Source: Oscillospiraceae bacterium
GTDB lineage: Bacteria; Bacillota; Clostridia; Oscillospirales; Acutalibacteraceae
Assembly (NCBI GenBank): GCA_015066385.1
Contig: SVOJ01000006.1
Location: 1 to 64,000, forward strand
Direction: 5' to 3'
DNA: 64,000 bases
In this document: positions 51,379-60,344 of the stretch, piece by piece
Numbering within the stretch: position 1 is the stretch's first letter
Layout of the letters: the number at the start of each line of letters is the position of its first letter
Translations under genes and position numbers: made by a program
The notes under the pieces: generated by a model
Seen by the model: the letters and a program-made list of their open reading frames with translations, nothing else
Told to the model about the DNA's origin: nothing
The model's database searches: none

Positions 51379-52239
51379 ATGAAAAAGACTTTTGCAAAAA
51401 TCACCGCTTTATTGTGTGCTCTGCTGTGCGTGGCAGGTCTTTGTGCCTGCAACAGCGAAATTGAGTACAAAGATGTGCTCACCGATGCCGATTCCGTTCG
51501 CATCATGTCCTTCAACATCCGTTACGGCGAATACAAAAGAAGAAAAAACATTGTTCCGCAGCTGATCACCGAATATGCACCCGATTCGCTCGGTATTCAG
51601 GAATGCACCTATGAATGGTATTTACAGTTGCAGGAAAAACTGCCCGACTATGAATTCATCGGTGTGGGCAGAGATTCGGGTGATTTAAGCGAGGAATGCG
51701 GCGAAATTTCGGCTGTGCTGTTCCGCAAAGACAAATACACCCTTGTTGACAGCGGCACTTTCTGGGTCAGCGAAACGCCCGAAGAAGTTTCCTTCGGCTG
51801 GGATGCCGCTTGCAGACGAATCTGCACATGGGTTATTCTTGAAAATATTGAAACAGGTGAGCAGTTTGCCCATGTCAACACTCACCTTGACCACGAGGGA
51901 CAGGAAGCCCGCGTAAACGGCTCGAAGATGGTCGCCGAACACGCAATGACCTTCGATATGCCCACGGTTCTGACAGGTGACTTCAACTTCAAAAAGGAAA
52001 CCGACCTTTACAACGGCATCGTTGCCGCAGGGCTTCGCGATACACAGGATCTTGCAGCAAGCACCATGAACGGAAAAACATACCACGGTTATGAGGGCGG
52101 CGAAGACGGTCTTCCCATCGACTTCATTTTTGTGAATGACAAAATTGAATCCGTTTCCGTTTACAAGATCATCCGCGAAAAATACAATCTCAAATACACA
52201 TCCGACCACTATCCCATCTATGCGGATATGAAATTTTAA
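51379..52239 (+). CDS. Endonuclease/exonuclease/phosphatase-family lipoprotein
   Basis: A 286-residue exported protein. A type II signal peptide ends in a lipobox-like GLCAC. The EEP fold (DNase I/phosphodiesterase type) shows IMSFNIRYGEY, LGIQECTYEW, HVNTHLDHEG, VLTGDFNF and the catalytic SDHYP near the end. Substrates in this group vary (nucleic acids, sphingomyelin, inositol phosphates); none is assigned. ATG at 51379 follows GTGAGG; an in-frame GTG at 51367 overlaps that site. It converges with the FAD oxidoreductase gene, their ends overlapping by 4 bases. Confidence 0.87.
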   Translation: MKKTFAKITALLCALLCVAGLCACNSEIEYKDVLTDADSVRIMSFNIRYGEYKRRKNIVPQLITEYAPDSLGIQECTYEWYLQLQEKLPDYEFIGVGRDSGDLSEECGEISAVLFRKDKYTLVDSGTFWVSETPEEVSFGWDAACRRICTWVILENIETGEQFAHVNTHLDHEGQEARVNGSKMVAEHAMTFDMPTVLTGDFNFKKETDLYNGIVAAGLRDTQDLAASTMNGKTYHGYEGGEDGLPIDFIFVNDKIESVSVYKIIREKYNLKYTSDHYPIYADMKF

Positions 52240-53546
52240 GGATTTTTCAACGGAATGACTGTTTTATCGACCTTGCGTTTCCAGCTTCTGAAATCTGCTT
52301 CGCTGTAAACTGCGGGAATCTGCTTATATACTTTTGCGACGCGGCCGCCCGACAGGGCGGCTTTTGCAGTTTTAAGCAGGGTCGGCAGATGAAAAATTCC
52401 TCTTGCCACCTTGCCGAGCATCTCTTTTGCACCCGTGTTTGCACCGCCGCTTGAAAGGTCTTCCGCATCGGCAATGCGCTTGTCAAACAGCAGGTCGAGT
52501 TTTTCGGGCTTTAAATTCAGCAGCATATTTTTGAGAATATCCACCCCCGGCAGATGTGCATGACGGCAGATGTAATCATAATTGTATTTCCACAGCGTCT
52601 GTGTTGAAAAAGCACCGTCGGTGTCGGCAAGAATACATTCGTGCAACAGTTTTGCCGCACGGATGGAAATATCAATCCCGCAACCCGACATCGGATATGT
52701 CATGTAAGCACTGTCACCAATGGCGGCATAGCCGTCGCAGACCATCTTTGCCAACGGACGACGTACGGGAATTTTTCCGAATGTGCCGCCGCGAAGTAAA
52801 TTTTTACCCAATTGCGGGTGATTTTTTTTAAATTTCTCCCATTCCGCATCCACTTTTTCCTGCCCGAACGGACGGAATCTGCCGAGCAGAATATCGGTGC
52901 TGTTTTCTTCTGTAATAAACCACGACATGCCAGGCTCTCCGCGATGCATCAGATACAGCTCGTAGGCATGGGGATCAGGCGGGATGTCATCGGCTTTTTC
53001 ATAAATACCGCGATAGGCATAAAACACCTCGCCGTCGGCGTAAGTTTGCTCAATACCGCAAACATCAGGCAGACTTTTTCGCACGGGAGAATCGACACCG
53101 CAGGCATCAATGACAAGATCGGCTGTGAAAACAAGCCCGTCTTCGGTGCGAATACCCGTCACACGGGCATTGTCCGTCACGGCAGAAGCAATTTTTGTAT
53201 GCAGGACGAATTGCACGCCGTTTTCTTTTGCATAATCTGTTAAAAGACGGGCGAGCAGTTTTCGCTCCATTTTTTCGGGCGGATTGCCGCCAAATGAAGT
53301 TTCGATCGGTGTTTTTTCGGACGGGGAATAATAACGGTTGTCGGCAAGAAAACCTTTCTGTGTTTCATCAAGAACCACACCCGTGAGTTCTTCAACAAGA
53401 CGGGTGGAATTGCTGTCTTCCCAGTCATAAGCGGATTCAACGGGGTCATTCTGTGTGTAAATCGTTACATTGTAACCGTCTTTTGCAAGCAATGCGCCGA
53501 CGGCAAGACCGCCGATGCCCGCTCCGGTAATGAGAATATTTTTCAT
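52236..53546 (-). CDS. FAD-dependent oxidoreductase (geranylgeranyl-reductase/monooxygenase-like)
   Basis: A 436-residue flavoprotein. The FAD start is ILITGAGIGGLAVGALLAKDG, with LVIDACGVDS and GYAAIGDSAYMTYPMSGCGIDIS as the second nucleotide motif. The C-terminal ~110 residues are helical. It could be a monooxygenase, halogenase-like or isoprenoid reductase; the substrate is unknown. ATG at 53546 has AAAGGGG upstream, whereas a GTG at 53564 lacks one. The gene stands alone between the EEP lipoprotein and the repeat region. Confidence 0.85.
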   Translation of the reverse strand: MKNILITGAGIGGLAVGALLAKDGYNVTIYTQNDPVESAYDWEDSNSTRLVEELTGVVLDETQKGFLADNRYYSPSEKTPIETSFGGNPPEKMERKLLARLLTDYAKENGVQFVLHTKIASAVTDNARVTGIRTEDGLVFTADLVIDACGVDSPVRKSLPDVCGIEQTYADGEVFYAYRGIYEKADDIPPDPHAYELYLMHRGEPGMSWFITEENSTDILLGRFRPFGQEKVDAEWEKFKKNHPQLGKNLLRGGTFGKIPVRRPLAKMVCDGYAAIGDSAYMTYPMSGCGIDISIRAAKLLHECILADTDGAFSTQTLWKYNYDYICRHAHLPGVDILKNMLLNLKPEKLDLLFDKRIADAEDLSSGGANTGAKEMLGKVARGIFHLPTLLKTAKAALSGGRVAKVYKQIPAVYSEADFRSWKRKVDKTVIPLKNP

Positions 53547-53678
53547 AAAAAACACCCCTTTCACGTTTTTATTAAATCAAATAAAGAAAAATTTGTCAAG
53601 ACAAACAAATTACGGTTTATCGGTGAGTTGCGGTTACGCACAGACCGCCCTCCTCCACCCTTGTCGCCCCTGAAAGGG

Positions 53679-53959
53679 CAATGTCGTCAACTTAAGAAAT
53701 GTAAGCATATTGTCTGTCTATTAAACGGACAAATTACAGTCTGTCGAGCTGATCAGCGGTTTGATTTGTAGGGAACGCATACCATGCGTTCCGCTGTGAA
53801 TTTGACGATGAAAATGCATTATAAACAACAGGAAACCTCATCAGACCGCCGATTTGCTCGGAACGGATGTTATCCGTTCCCTACGGTTTGTGTCCAACTT
53901 CCTGCAAATCAATCAGTTTGCCATACTTTAAATTTATTTTCCTTAAGTTGACGACATTG
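53679..53959. mobile_element. 281-bp MITE inserted in the outer element, with 10-bp target duplication
   Basis: Perfect 18-bp terminal inverted repeats, CAATGTCGTCAACTTAAG at 53679-53696 and its complement at 53942-53959. The flanking 10-mers CCTGAAAGGG (53669-53678 and 53960-53969) are identical. Removing the insert restores the intact CCCCTGAAAGGGGAGATGTC of the other copies. No transposase is inside. Confidence 0.92.
53768..53884. repeat. 117-bp palindromic element with GTAGGGAACG ends, inside the MITE
   Basis: GTAGGGAACG (53768-53777) and CGTTCCCTAC (53875-53884) are inverted ends, with further internal palindromes (GCATACCATGC and GGATGTTATCC). It sits wholly within the 281-bp MITE. GGTTTG occurs on both sides (53758-53763, 53885-53890), a possible but asymmetric target duplication. 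Confidence 0.75.
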
Positions 53960-54182
53960 CCTGAAAGGGGAGATGTCTGCGTTAGCAGACAGAGGGGTTC
54001 AATCGGCTACATCAAACTTTATTGACCAAATTTGTGCAAACTTGGTTAACCCCTCTGTCACTTCGTGACATCTCCCCTTTCAGGGGCGACAAGGGTTTGA
54101 GAGGAAAATCTTCATTGATAAGAGCCCGATAAACCGTAATTTATCATCCTTTTCAAATATTTAAAAAAAATACAAAAGTGTA

Positions 54183-54211
54183 TGGATTTTAAAGGAAATA
54201 TATGTTATAAT
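54183..54211 (+). promoter_or_regulatory. Promoter of the hydrolase/MurF/Ddl operon
   Basis: TGGATT (54183-54188), 17 bases, TATAAT (54206-54211) with an extended -10 TG, 50 bases before the TTG start. Confidence 0.65.
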
Positions 54212-54261
54212 TATTTTAATTATGGGCATTTTTTACATGCTTTTGAAAGGAAGGATCCTTT

Positions 54262-55014
54262 TTGAATATCAACATCAACGGTATCGACGTCAATTACCTG
54301 CACTTCGGTGAGGGGGATGCTGTCGTCATGTTGCACGGTTGGGGTGCCAATGCCCAGCTTTTCGAGTCCGCTGCACAGGTCGTTGCACAAAAATACAGTG
54401 TCTATGCACCCGATTTTCCCGGGTTCGGCGGCACATCCGAACCTGCCGACGTATGGACGGTGGATGATTACACCGATTTTGCGGTTGCGTTCATTTCTGC
54501 ACTCGGTCTTAAAAAAGTGATTCTGCTCGGTCACTCCTTCGGCGGCAGAGTCATCATCAAAATGACAAACCGCAAAGATTTACCGTTTGAAATCGACAAG
54601 ATCATTCTTACCGATGCCGCAGGCATCAAGCCGGAAAAGAGTGAAGCACAACTCAAAAAAGAAAAAATCAGCAGACTCGGCGGCAAGCTCTTAAAGCCGT
54701 TCCCGGGTGTACTCGAAAAGGTCCAATCCATGACGGGTTCTGCCGATTACCGTGCCGCTTCGCCGCACATGCGAAAAATCCTTGTCAACGTGGTCAACGA
54801 AGACCTGACCGACCTTTTGCCCGGAGTCAAGCCCTCAACCCTGCTTATCTGGGGCGATCTCGACACCGCAACTCCGCTGTCCGACGGGCAGAAAATGGAA
54901 CAGATGATGCCCGATGCAGGCCTTGCCGTCATGCACGGATGCACACATTTTGCCTTCCTCGAAAATCCCGTTCTGTTTGCCAATATCCTTCGTTCATTTT
55001 TGAATATTCAATAA
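54262..55014 (+). CDS. Alpha/beta-fold hydrolase
   Basis: A 250-residue esterase-like hydrolase. The oxyanion region is VMLHGWGAN, the nucleophile elbow is LLGHSFGGR (Ser), and the Asp and His lie in LIWGDLDTATP and GCTHFAFLENP. No signal peptide. The start is TTG at 54262 with GGAAGGA six bases upstream; no in-frame ATG precedes the fold. It is the first gene before murF-like and ddl-like genes, with 15 bases to the next, so a role linked to envelope synthesis is possible but unproved. Confidence 0.88.
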   Translation: MNININGIDVNYLHFGEGDAVVMLHGWGANAQLFESAAQVVAQKYSVYAPDFPGFGGTSEPADVWTVDDYTDFAVAFISALGLKKVILLGHSFGGRVIIKMTNRKDLPFEIDKIILTDAAGIKPEKSEAQLKKEKISRLGGKLLKPFPGVLEKVQSMTGSADYRAASPHMRKILVNVVNEDLTDLLPGVKPSTLLIWGDLDTATPLSDGQKMEQMMPDAGLAVMHGCTHFAFLENPVLFANILRSFLNIQ

Positions 55015-55029
55015 GAGAGGAGTACAAAA

Positions 55030-56610
55030 ATGAGTCCTGCATTGCAAATTCTGTACGGATTGAGCGTTTTGCTCGGCTATTATGCCGTCTTCCGTATGAC
55101 ATTGTCCAACCTGCACATGTTCCAGCTCAACGGCTATCGCGCCGATACGCAGTTCAACTGGATGAAGAAAAACTTTTCAAAGTACATTGTCAACGTTCTG
55201 CTGATTCCCGTTGCAATTCTGTTTGCATTCGTTGACGGCAACATCTTCCCCATCCTTGCCGCAACGGTGGTAAATGTGCTGTACTGTGCCGTTCTGCCTT
55301 CTAACCGCAAGACACAGGCAAAGAAACCGCTTGTGTGGACTCCCCGTGTCAAGCGCATGACCGCAACGGCACTGCTTGAATACGCAATTTTCATGGGTAT
55401 TTCTTTCTACACATTGAGCACCGAAAAATATCTGCTTGCATTCGGCATCGTGGCACTCAATGTTGCCCTTTGTCCCGTTCTCATCGTGCTTGCAAACGGG
55501 TTCAATCAGCCGATGGAAAAAGGCATCAATGCCCGCTACACAAGAGAAGCCAAAAAAATGCTTAGCCGCTGCCCCGACCTTGATATTATCGGCATTACGG
55601 GATCGTACGGAAAAACGAGCGTCAAGTTCTATCTGTACACCATTCTTCGTGCATGGAAAGACACGCTTGTAACCCCCGAAAGTTTCAACACCCCCATGGG
55701 GATTGTCAAGACCGTCCGCGGCGAACTGAATGCCATGCACCGTATTTTCCTGTGTGAAATGGGTGCAAAATGGGTCGGAGACATCAAAGAATTGTGCGAC
55801 ATCGTGCATCCTGCCCACGGCATCATCACAGCCCTCGGCGAACAGCACCTTGAATCGTTCAAGTCTGTTGAAAACATCCGCAAGACCAAGTATGAACTTG
55901 CAGATTCTCTGCCCGAAAACGGCAGACTGTATGTCAACTTCGACAACGAAGCCATCCGCAAAAATCCCCCCAAACACAAATACATTACCTACGGCACCAC
56001 GAGCGACTGCGACTGGTATGCAAGCGACATCGTCAGTACCGCCGACGGCACACAATTCACCGTCAACGGTCCCGACGGAAAGTCCTGCCGTTTTACCACC
56101 AAAATGCTCGGCATTCACAATGTGCTCAACATCACTGCCGCCATTGCCGCGGCTGACGGCTTCGGCATGCCGCTTGAAGAAATGAAAATGCCCGTGCGCC
56201 GCATTGAACCCGTCAAACACCGTATGCAGATCGTGGAAAAAAACGGTGTGACCATTATCGACGATGCGTTCAACTCCAACCCCGCAGGTTGCAAAGCCGC
56301 GTTGGAAACCCTCGGCGGAATGGACGGTATGAAAGTACTTGTCACCCCCGGCATGGTGGAATTGGGCGAAAAAGAAGAAGAATGCAACCACACCTTCGGT
56401 CAGCAGGCGGCCGCAGTCTGCGACATGGTGGTATTGGTCGGCGAAAAACAGACCCGCCCCATTCTGCAGGGATTGAAAGACAAGAACTTCCCCGACGAAA
56501 AGATTTATATTACCGACGAATTCCTCGACGGTATGCAGAAAGTGTATTCCGTATCGAGCGAAAAGAAAAAGATCGTTCTGCTTGAAAACGACCTGCCCGA
56601 CAACTATTAA
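55030..56610 (+). CDS. murF: Membrane-anchored MurF-like Mur ligase
   Basis: A 526-residue protein: residues 1-~165 contain several predicted transmembrane helices, then a Mur ligase. The ATP-binding loop is ITGSYGKTSVKFYL, the central domain has SFNTPMGIVKTVRGEL and NVLNITAAIAAADGFG, and the C-terminal domain DDAFNSNPAGCKAAL. It is expected to add D-Ala-D-Ala to the muramyl peptide, supported by the ddl gene next door. Plain MurF is soluble (~450 residues), so the membrane domain is notable; an alternative Mur-ligase activity cannot be ruled out. GAGGAG precedes ATG. Confidence 0.85.
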   Translation: MSPALQILYGLSVLLGYYAVFRMTLSNLHMFQLNGYRADTQFNWMKKNFSKYIVNVLLIPVAILFAFVDGNIFPILAATVVNVLYCAVLPSNRKTQAKKPLVWTPRVKRMTATALLEYAIFMGISFYTLSTEKYLLAFGIVALNVALCPVLIVLANGFNQPMEKGINARYTREAKKMLSRCPDLDIIGITGSYGKTSVKFYLYTILRAWKDTLVTPESFNTPMGIVKTVRGELNAMHRIFLCEMGAKWVGDIKELCDIVHPAHGIITALGEQHLESFKSVENIRKTKYELADSLPENGRLYVNFDNEAIRKNPPKHKYITYGTTSDCDWYASDIVSTADGTQFTVNGPDGKSCRFTTKMLGIHNVLNITAAIAAADGFGMPLEEMKMPVRRIEPVKHRMQIVEKNGVTIIDDAFNSNPAGCKAALETLGGMDGMKVLVTPGMVELGEKEEECNHTFGQQAAAVCDMVVLVGEKQTRPILQGLKDKNFPDEKIYITDEFLDGMQKVYSVSSEKKKIVLLENDLPDNY

Positions 56611-56627
56611 GCAAGGAGGAAAAACGA

Positions 56628-57896
56628 ATGAAAATCAAACTTGCCGTTCTGTTCGGCGGTATGAGTGTTGAACACGAAGTTTCCGTTATTTCCGCTTTGC
56701 AGGCGGTCGCATCACTGGACACTTCCAAATACGACATTTATCCCATTTACATGACCAAAAACAATGAATTCTACACCGGCCCCGATGCAGGTTTCATTGA
56801 ATCTTACCGCGATATTCCCGCACTTCTCAAAAAATGCACCCGTTGCTTCTTCATCAAAGACGGCAACAAGGTAAAACTCATGCGCTATCCGCTCAAGAGA
56901 TTCGGCAACAACGTACTGACAGAAGTGGATGTTGCGTTCCCCATCGTACACGGCACGAACGTGGAGGACGGCGTTCTGCAGGGGTATCTGAAAACCCTCG
57001 GATTGCCGTTTGTCGGCTGTGACGTATTGTCCTCGGCTGTCGGTATGGACAAATACGTGATGAAGACCGTACTCATGCAGTGCGGTGTGCCCGTTCTCGA
57101 TTGCATCCGCGTGAATGTGCGTGAATTTGCGGACCCCGATAAAATCCTTGACGAATGCGAAGCAAAGATCGGCTATCCCGTGATTGTCAAACCTGTCAAC
57201 CTCGGTTCGTCCGTCGGCATCAGTCTTGCAAAAGACCGCCGTGCATTGCTTCATTCCTTGGACGATGCATTCCGTTATGCACCGCAATTGCTGATTGAAC
57301 GTGCCGTCACCGACCTGACCGAAATCAACTGTTCGGTCTGCGGAGATGTGGATTACGCAGAGGCCAGCGAATGCGAACAGCCGCTGAAGACGGACGAAAT
57401 TCTCAGCTATGCCGACAAATATACCTCCGGCGGCGGTGGCGGTGCCAAAGGCGGAAAGCTCGGTGCCAATGGCGGCAAGCTCGGCGGTGCCAAGGGCAGC
57501 GGCTCAAAAGGCGCGGGCATGGCAAGCCTGTCGCGCAAAATCCCCGCCGACATCAGCCCCGAACGCAGAGAAGAAATCCGCACCATGGCGGTCAAGGCTT
57601 TTCAGGCTCTCGGCTGTAACGGTGTGTCGCGTATTGACTTCATGATCGACGGCGCAACCGACAAGGTCTATCTCAACGAAATCAACACCATCCCCGGTTC
57701 GCTTTCGTTCTATCTCTGGAAGCCTGTCGGCGTGGAATACAATGTGCTTCTTGACCGCATGATTGAACTTGCACTCAAGCGCCGCAGACAGGAAGAAAGT
57801 TTCACCTATTCTTTCGACACAAACATCCTCGCCGTGGATCGCTCCTTTACATCAACAGGCGGCTCCAAAGGCGGCAAATTAGGCACAAAAGGCTAA
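56628..57896 (+). CDS. ddl: D-alanine-D-alanine ligase with glycine-rich insertion
   Basis: A 422-residue ATP-grasp ligase making D-Ala-D-Ala for peptidoglycan. Motifs: VLFGGMSVEHEVSVIS, PIVHGTNVEDG, VIVKPVNLGSSVGIS, and the metal-binding LNEINTIPG. Near residues 268-300 a Gly/Lys-rich stretch with GGKLGANGGKLGG is inserted before MASLSRKIPADIS. The C-terminus ends GGSKGGKLGTKG. Normal Ddl is 340-370 residues. It lies 17 bases after the MurF-like gene, in the same operon, with AAGGAGG before ATG. Confidence 0.92.
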   Translation: MKIKLAVLFGGMSVEHEVSVISALQAVASLDTSKYDIYPIYMTKNNEFYTGPDAGFIESYRDIPALLKKCTRCFFIKDGNKVKLMRYPLKRFGNNVLTEVDVAFPIVHGTNVEDGVLQGYLKTLGLPFVGCDVLSSAVGMDKYVMKTVLMQCGVPVLDCIRVNVREFADPDKILDECEAKIGYPVIVKPVNLGSSVGISLAKDRRALLHSLDDAFRYAPQLLIERAVTDLTEINCSVCGDVDYAEASECEQPLKTDEILSYADKYTSGGGGGAKGGKLGANGGKLGGAKGSGSKGAGMASLSRKIPADISPERREEIRTMAVKAFQALGCNGVSRIDFMIDGATDKVYLNEINTIPGSLSFYLWKPVGVEYNVLLDRMIELALKRRRQEESFTYSFDTNILAVDRSFTSTGGSKGGKLGTKG

Positions 57897-57903
57897 AAAA
57901 ATC

Positions 57904-57920
57904 CCCGCTAAACCGTAAGT
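57904..57920 (-). repeat. Solitary CGCTAAACCGTAAGTT repeat end
   Basis: The right-end motif of the large repeat family (complement of AACTTACGGTTTAGCGG), just after ddl. No left partner is seen. Confidence 0.6.
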
Positions 57921-57938
57921 TGCAAATATTTTCCATTC

Positions 57939-57971
57939 AAAAAGCCGCTTCCTTTCGGAAACGGCTTTTTT
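57939..57971. terminator. Bidirectional terminator between ddl and the flavin reductase
   Basis: AAAAAGCCG (57939-57947) and CGGCTTTTT (57962-57970) form a stem with the loop CTTCCTTTCGGAAA partly paired; T runs on both strands. Confidence 0.85.
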
Positions 57972-57985
57972 CATTTTTGTTTTTC

Positions 57986-60049
57986 TTACAGTTTCATGGC
58001 AACGTCCCATGCGCCCCAGATAACGGTACGCAGGTTGCCGACCTTGTCGGCATCACCGATGACGTGTACGTGCTTTGCCTTGGGAGCAAGCGGAGTGGGA
58101 ACGTAACCGACGGACATGATGACGTTGTCACAAGCGATATCAAAGGTCTTGCCGTCTTTGCCCTTGACGGTAACCTTGCCGTCAGCAATTTCGGCAACAC
58201 CGGTTTCAAGATGTACGGGAACCTTGTTGGTCTTGAAGAAGTCACGCAGGAAGCTGGTGTTTGCAAGGCAGATACCCTTTGTGACAATGAGGTCATCCAT
58301 CATTTCGATGATGGTGGGCTTTTTGCCCTGCAGATACAGTTCATATGCGATTTCGCAACCGGTTAAGCCGCCGCCGATGACAACAACGTTATCACCGACC
58401 GTCTTGTTGCCCAGCAGGAAGTCAACGGCTTCAATGGCCTTTTCAGCACCCTTGACAGGAATCTTTCTTGCCTTGGAGCCGGTTGCAATGATGACTTCGT
58501 CAGCCTGCAGATTTTCAATATTTTTGATTTCGGTGTTGAAATGGACACAGATAGAATCATACTTCTTGATTTCACGGATGTACCATGCAATCAGGTCGCG
58601 GTCCTTTTCCTTGTAGGACGGAGCAGCAGCGGCAATGAAGACACCGCCGAGCTTGTCGCTCTTTTCGTACAGTTCGACCTTGTGGCCGCGCTGTGCACAG
58701 ACGATGGCTGCTTCCATACCGCCGATACCGCCGCCGACAACAGCGATGCGTTTGGACTTCTTGGCAGGAACAATCTTGTATTTCTTGGACTGCATGGTCT
58801 TGGGGTTGAGTGCACAGCGTGCAAGACCCATGGTGTCAGGCAGATCCTGGGTATTGGCATGACCCTTGGAGGAAGAGAAGTTGAAGCAACCTGCGTGGCA
58901 GCAGATACAGGGCTTGATTTCTTCGACTCTGTCTTCGATGAGTTTGGTGATCCATTCGGGGTCGGTCAGGAACTGACGGGCAACACCGACACCGTCGATT
59001 CTGCCTTCGGCAATGGCTTCTGCAGCCACATCGGGTTCCATACGGCCTGCGCAGACAACAGGAATGTCCACAAACTTTTTGATGTGTGCAACGTCTTCGA
59101 GGTTGCAGTTCTGGGGCATGTACATGGGGGGATGTGCCCAGTACCAGGAGTCGTATGTACCGTTGTCGGCATTGAGCATGTCGTAGCCGGCATCCTGCAG
59201 ATACTTGGCGGCTTTTTCGGATTCAGGCATGGCTCTGCCGACTTCCGTGTACTTTTCGCCGGGCATTGCGCCTTCGCAAAAGCCCTTCATCTTGGACTCA
59301 ACGGAATAACGCAGTGAAACGGGATAATCTTCACCGCAGGCTTCCTTGATGGCCTTGACAACTTCAACGGGGAAGCGATATCTGTTTTCAAACGATCCGC
59401 CGTATTCGTCGGTACGCTTGTTGAAGAATTCAATGGCAAACTGGTCAAGAAGATAACCTTCGTGAACGGCATGCACTTCCACACCGTCAACGCCTGCATC
59501 ACGACAGAGTTTTGCGGTCTTGGCAAATGCTTCGATGATCTCGTGGATCTGTTCTTTTGTCATTTCGGGGCAGATGATGTCGTGTGCCCAACGGGACGGC
59601 TGCGGGCTGGGAGATGCCAGTTCATGGGATGTGTCAATGATGGGCTTGATGATTGCACGGGTGAATTTATTTTTGTGCAGAGGAGCAATCAGTTCGGTAA
59701 TAGCCCAGCTTCTGCCCATGCCGGCGGTGAGCTGAACAAACAGTTTTGCACCTGTCTTATGGATTTCATCCATGAATTCTTTGAGTTCTTCGAACATCTT
59801 GGGATTCTGCCAGAGCCATTTGCCCCAGAAGGTATCACGCAGGGGTGCAATGCCGGGGATGATCAGACCGACATTGTTTTTTGCTCTTTCAAGGAAGAGA
59901 TTTGCCGCTTCCTTATCGAAGTGACAGCCACCCAGTTCAAACCAACCGAACAGCGAGGTGCCGCCCATGGGGCACATAACAATACGGTTCTTGATTTCTA
60001 CATTACCGATTTTCCACGGGGTAAATAAAGCTTCATACTGCTTATCCAT
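57986..60049 (-). CDS. OYE-family NADH:flavin oxidoreductase / 2-enoate-reductase-like
   Basis: A 687-residue iron-sulfur flavoprotein. The N-terminal FMN barrel (Old Yellow Enzyme type) begins LFTPWKIGNVEIKNRIVMCPMG and holds DGVEVHAVHEGYLLDQF. A 4Fe-4S site is suggested by CICCHAGC and a later RCALNP. The C-terminal half is a FAD/NAD(P)H domain with VVGGGIGGMEAAIVCA and VIGGGLTGCEIAYELYLQG. Relatives reduce enoates, 2,4-dienoyl-CoA or bile-acid intermediates; the substrate is open. ATG at 60049 is preferred over 60070, which lacks a ribosome binding site. Confidence 0.92.
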   Translation of the reverse strand: MDKQYEALFTPWKIGNVEIKNRIVMCPMGGTSLFGWFELGGCHFDKEAANLFLERAKNNVGLIIPGIAPLRDTFWGKWLWQNPKMFEELKEFMDEIHKTGAKLFVQLTAGMGRSWAITELIAPLHKNKFTRAIIKPIIDTSHELASPSPQPSRWAHDIICPEMTKEQIHEIIEAFAKTAKLCRDAGVDGVEVHAVHEGYLLDQFAIEFFNKRTDEYGGSFENRYRFPVEVVKAIKEACGEDYPVSLRYSVESKMKGFCEGAMPGEKYTEVGRAMPESEKAAKYLQDAGYDMLNADNGTYDSWYWAHPPMYMPQNCNLEDVAHIKKFVDIPVVCAGRMEPDVAAEAIAEGRIDGVGVARQFLTDPEWITKLIEDRVEEIKPCICCHAGCFNFSSSKGHANTQDLPDTMGLARCALNPKTMQSKKYKIVPAKKSKRIAVVGGGIGGMEAAIVCAQRGHKVELYEKSDKLGGVFIAAAAPSYKEKDRDLIAWYIREIKKYDSICVHFNTEIKNIENLQADEVIIATGSKARKIPVKGAEKAIEAVDFLLGNKTVGDNVVVIGGGLTGCEIAYELYLQGKKPTIIEMMDDLIVTKGICLANTSFLRDFFKTNKVPVHLETGVAEIADGKVTVKGKDGKTFDIACDNVIMSVGYVPTPLAPKAKHVHVIGDADKVGNLRTVIWGAWDVAMKL

Positions 60050-60293
60050 GTTAAACCACATCCTTCTCATAATTACGGATTCAAACGGCTTGAAAGCCCG
60101 CCTGATATCCCATTCTATACTATAATAAGATAAAACATAAGAAATGTCAACCGCCCCTTGTTAAAAATTTAACTTTTTAATGATGTATTGCTCTGTTGGA
60201 CCGAATCGGAGACAGACCTTTGTGTGAATGAAAGAAACTTGCATCGTTTCATCTTCGGTGATAAAATAGAAATATCCGATTTTTGAACTTTTT

Positions 60294-60320
60294 TGTAACG
60301 TTTTTGTGTTTTTTCTGTCT
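60294..60320 (+). promoter_or_regulatory. Candidate ECF-type promoter of the sigma factor operon
   Basis: TGTAACG (60294-60300) and CTGTCT (60315-60320) with 17 bases between AAC and GTC, resembling ECF promoters of the TGTAAC/CGTC kind. Autoregulation is inferred. The 295-base gap before the gene otherwise shows nothing more. Confidence 0.4.
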
Positions 60321-60344
60321 TACAGGTGAAAGGGCGGTGAAAAT

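Larger units (their letters stand above)
53607..54142. mobile_element. Outer MITE-like element (copy 2 of the 108-339 repeat), interrupted by insertions
   Basis: Perfect 17-bp terminal inverted repeats AAATTACGGTTTATCGG (53607-53623) and its complement (54126-54142). The interior 53970-54096 is the reverse complement of the element at 108-339. An inner long inverted repeat begins ACCCTTGTCGCCCC at 53657 and closes at 54096. No coding capacity. The 714-base gap between flanking genes consists mostly of this element and those nested in it. Confidence 0.88.

Noticed and set aside
53607-54142. Protein-coding gene or transposase in the repeat region
   Set aside because: No open frame of useful length in either strand; the DNA is made of inverted repeats.
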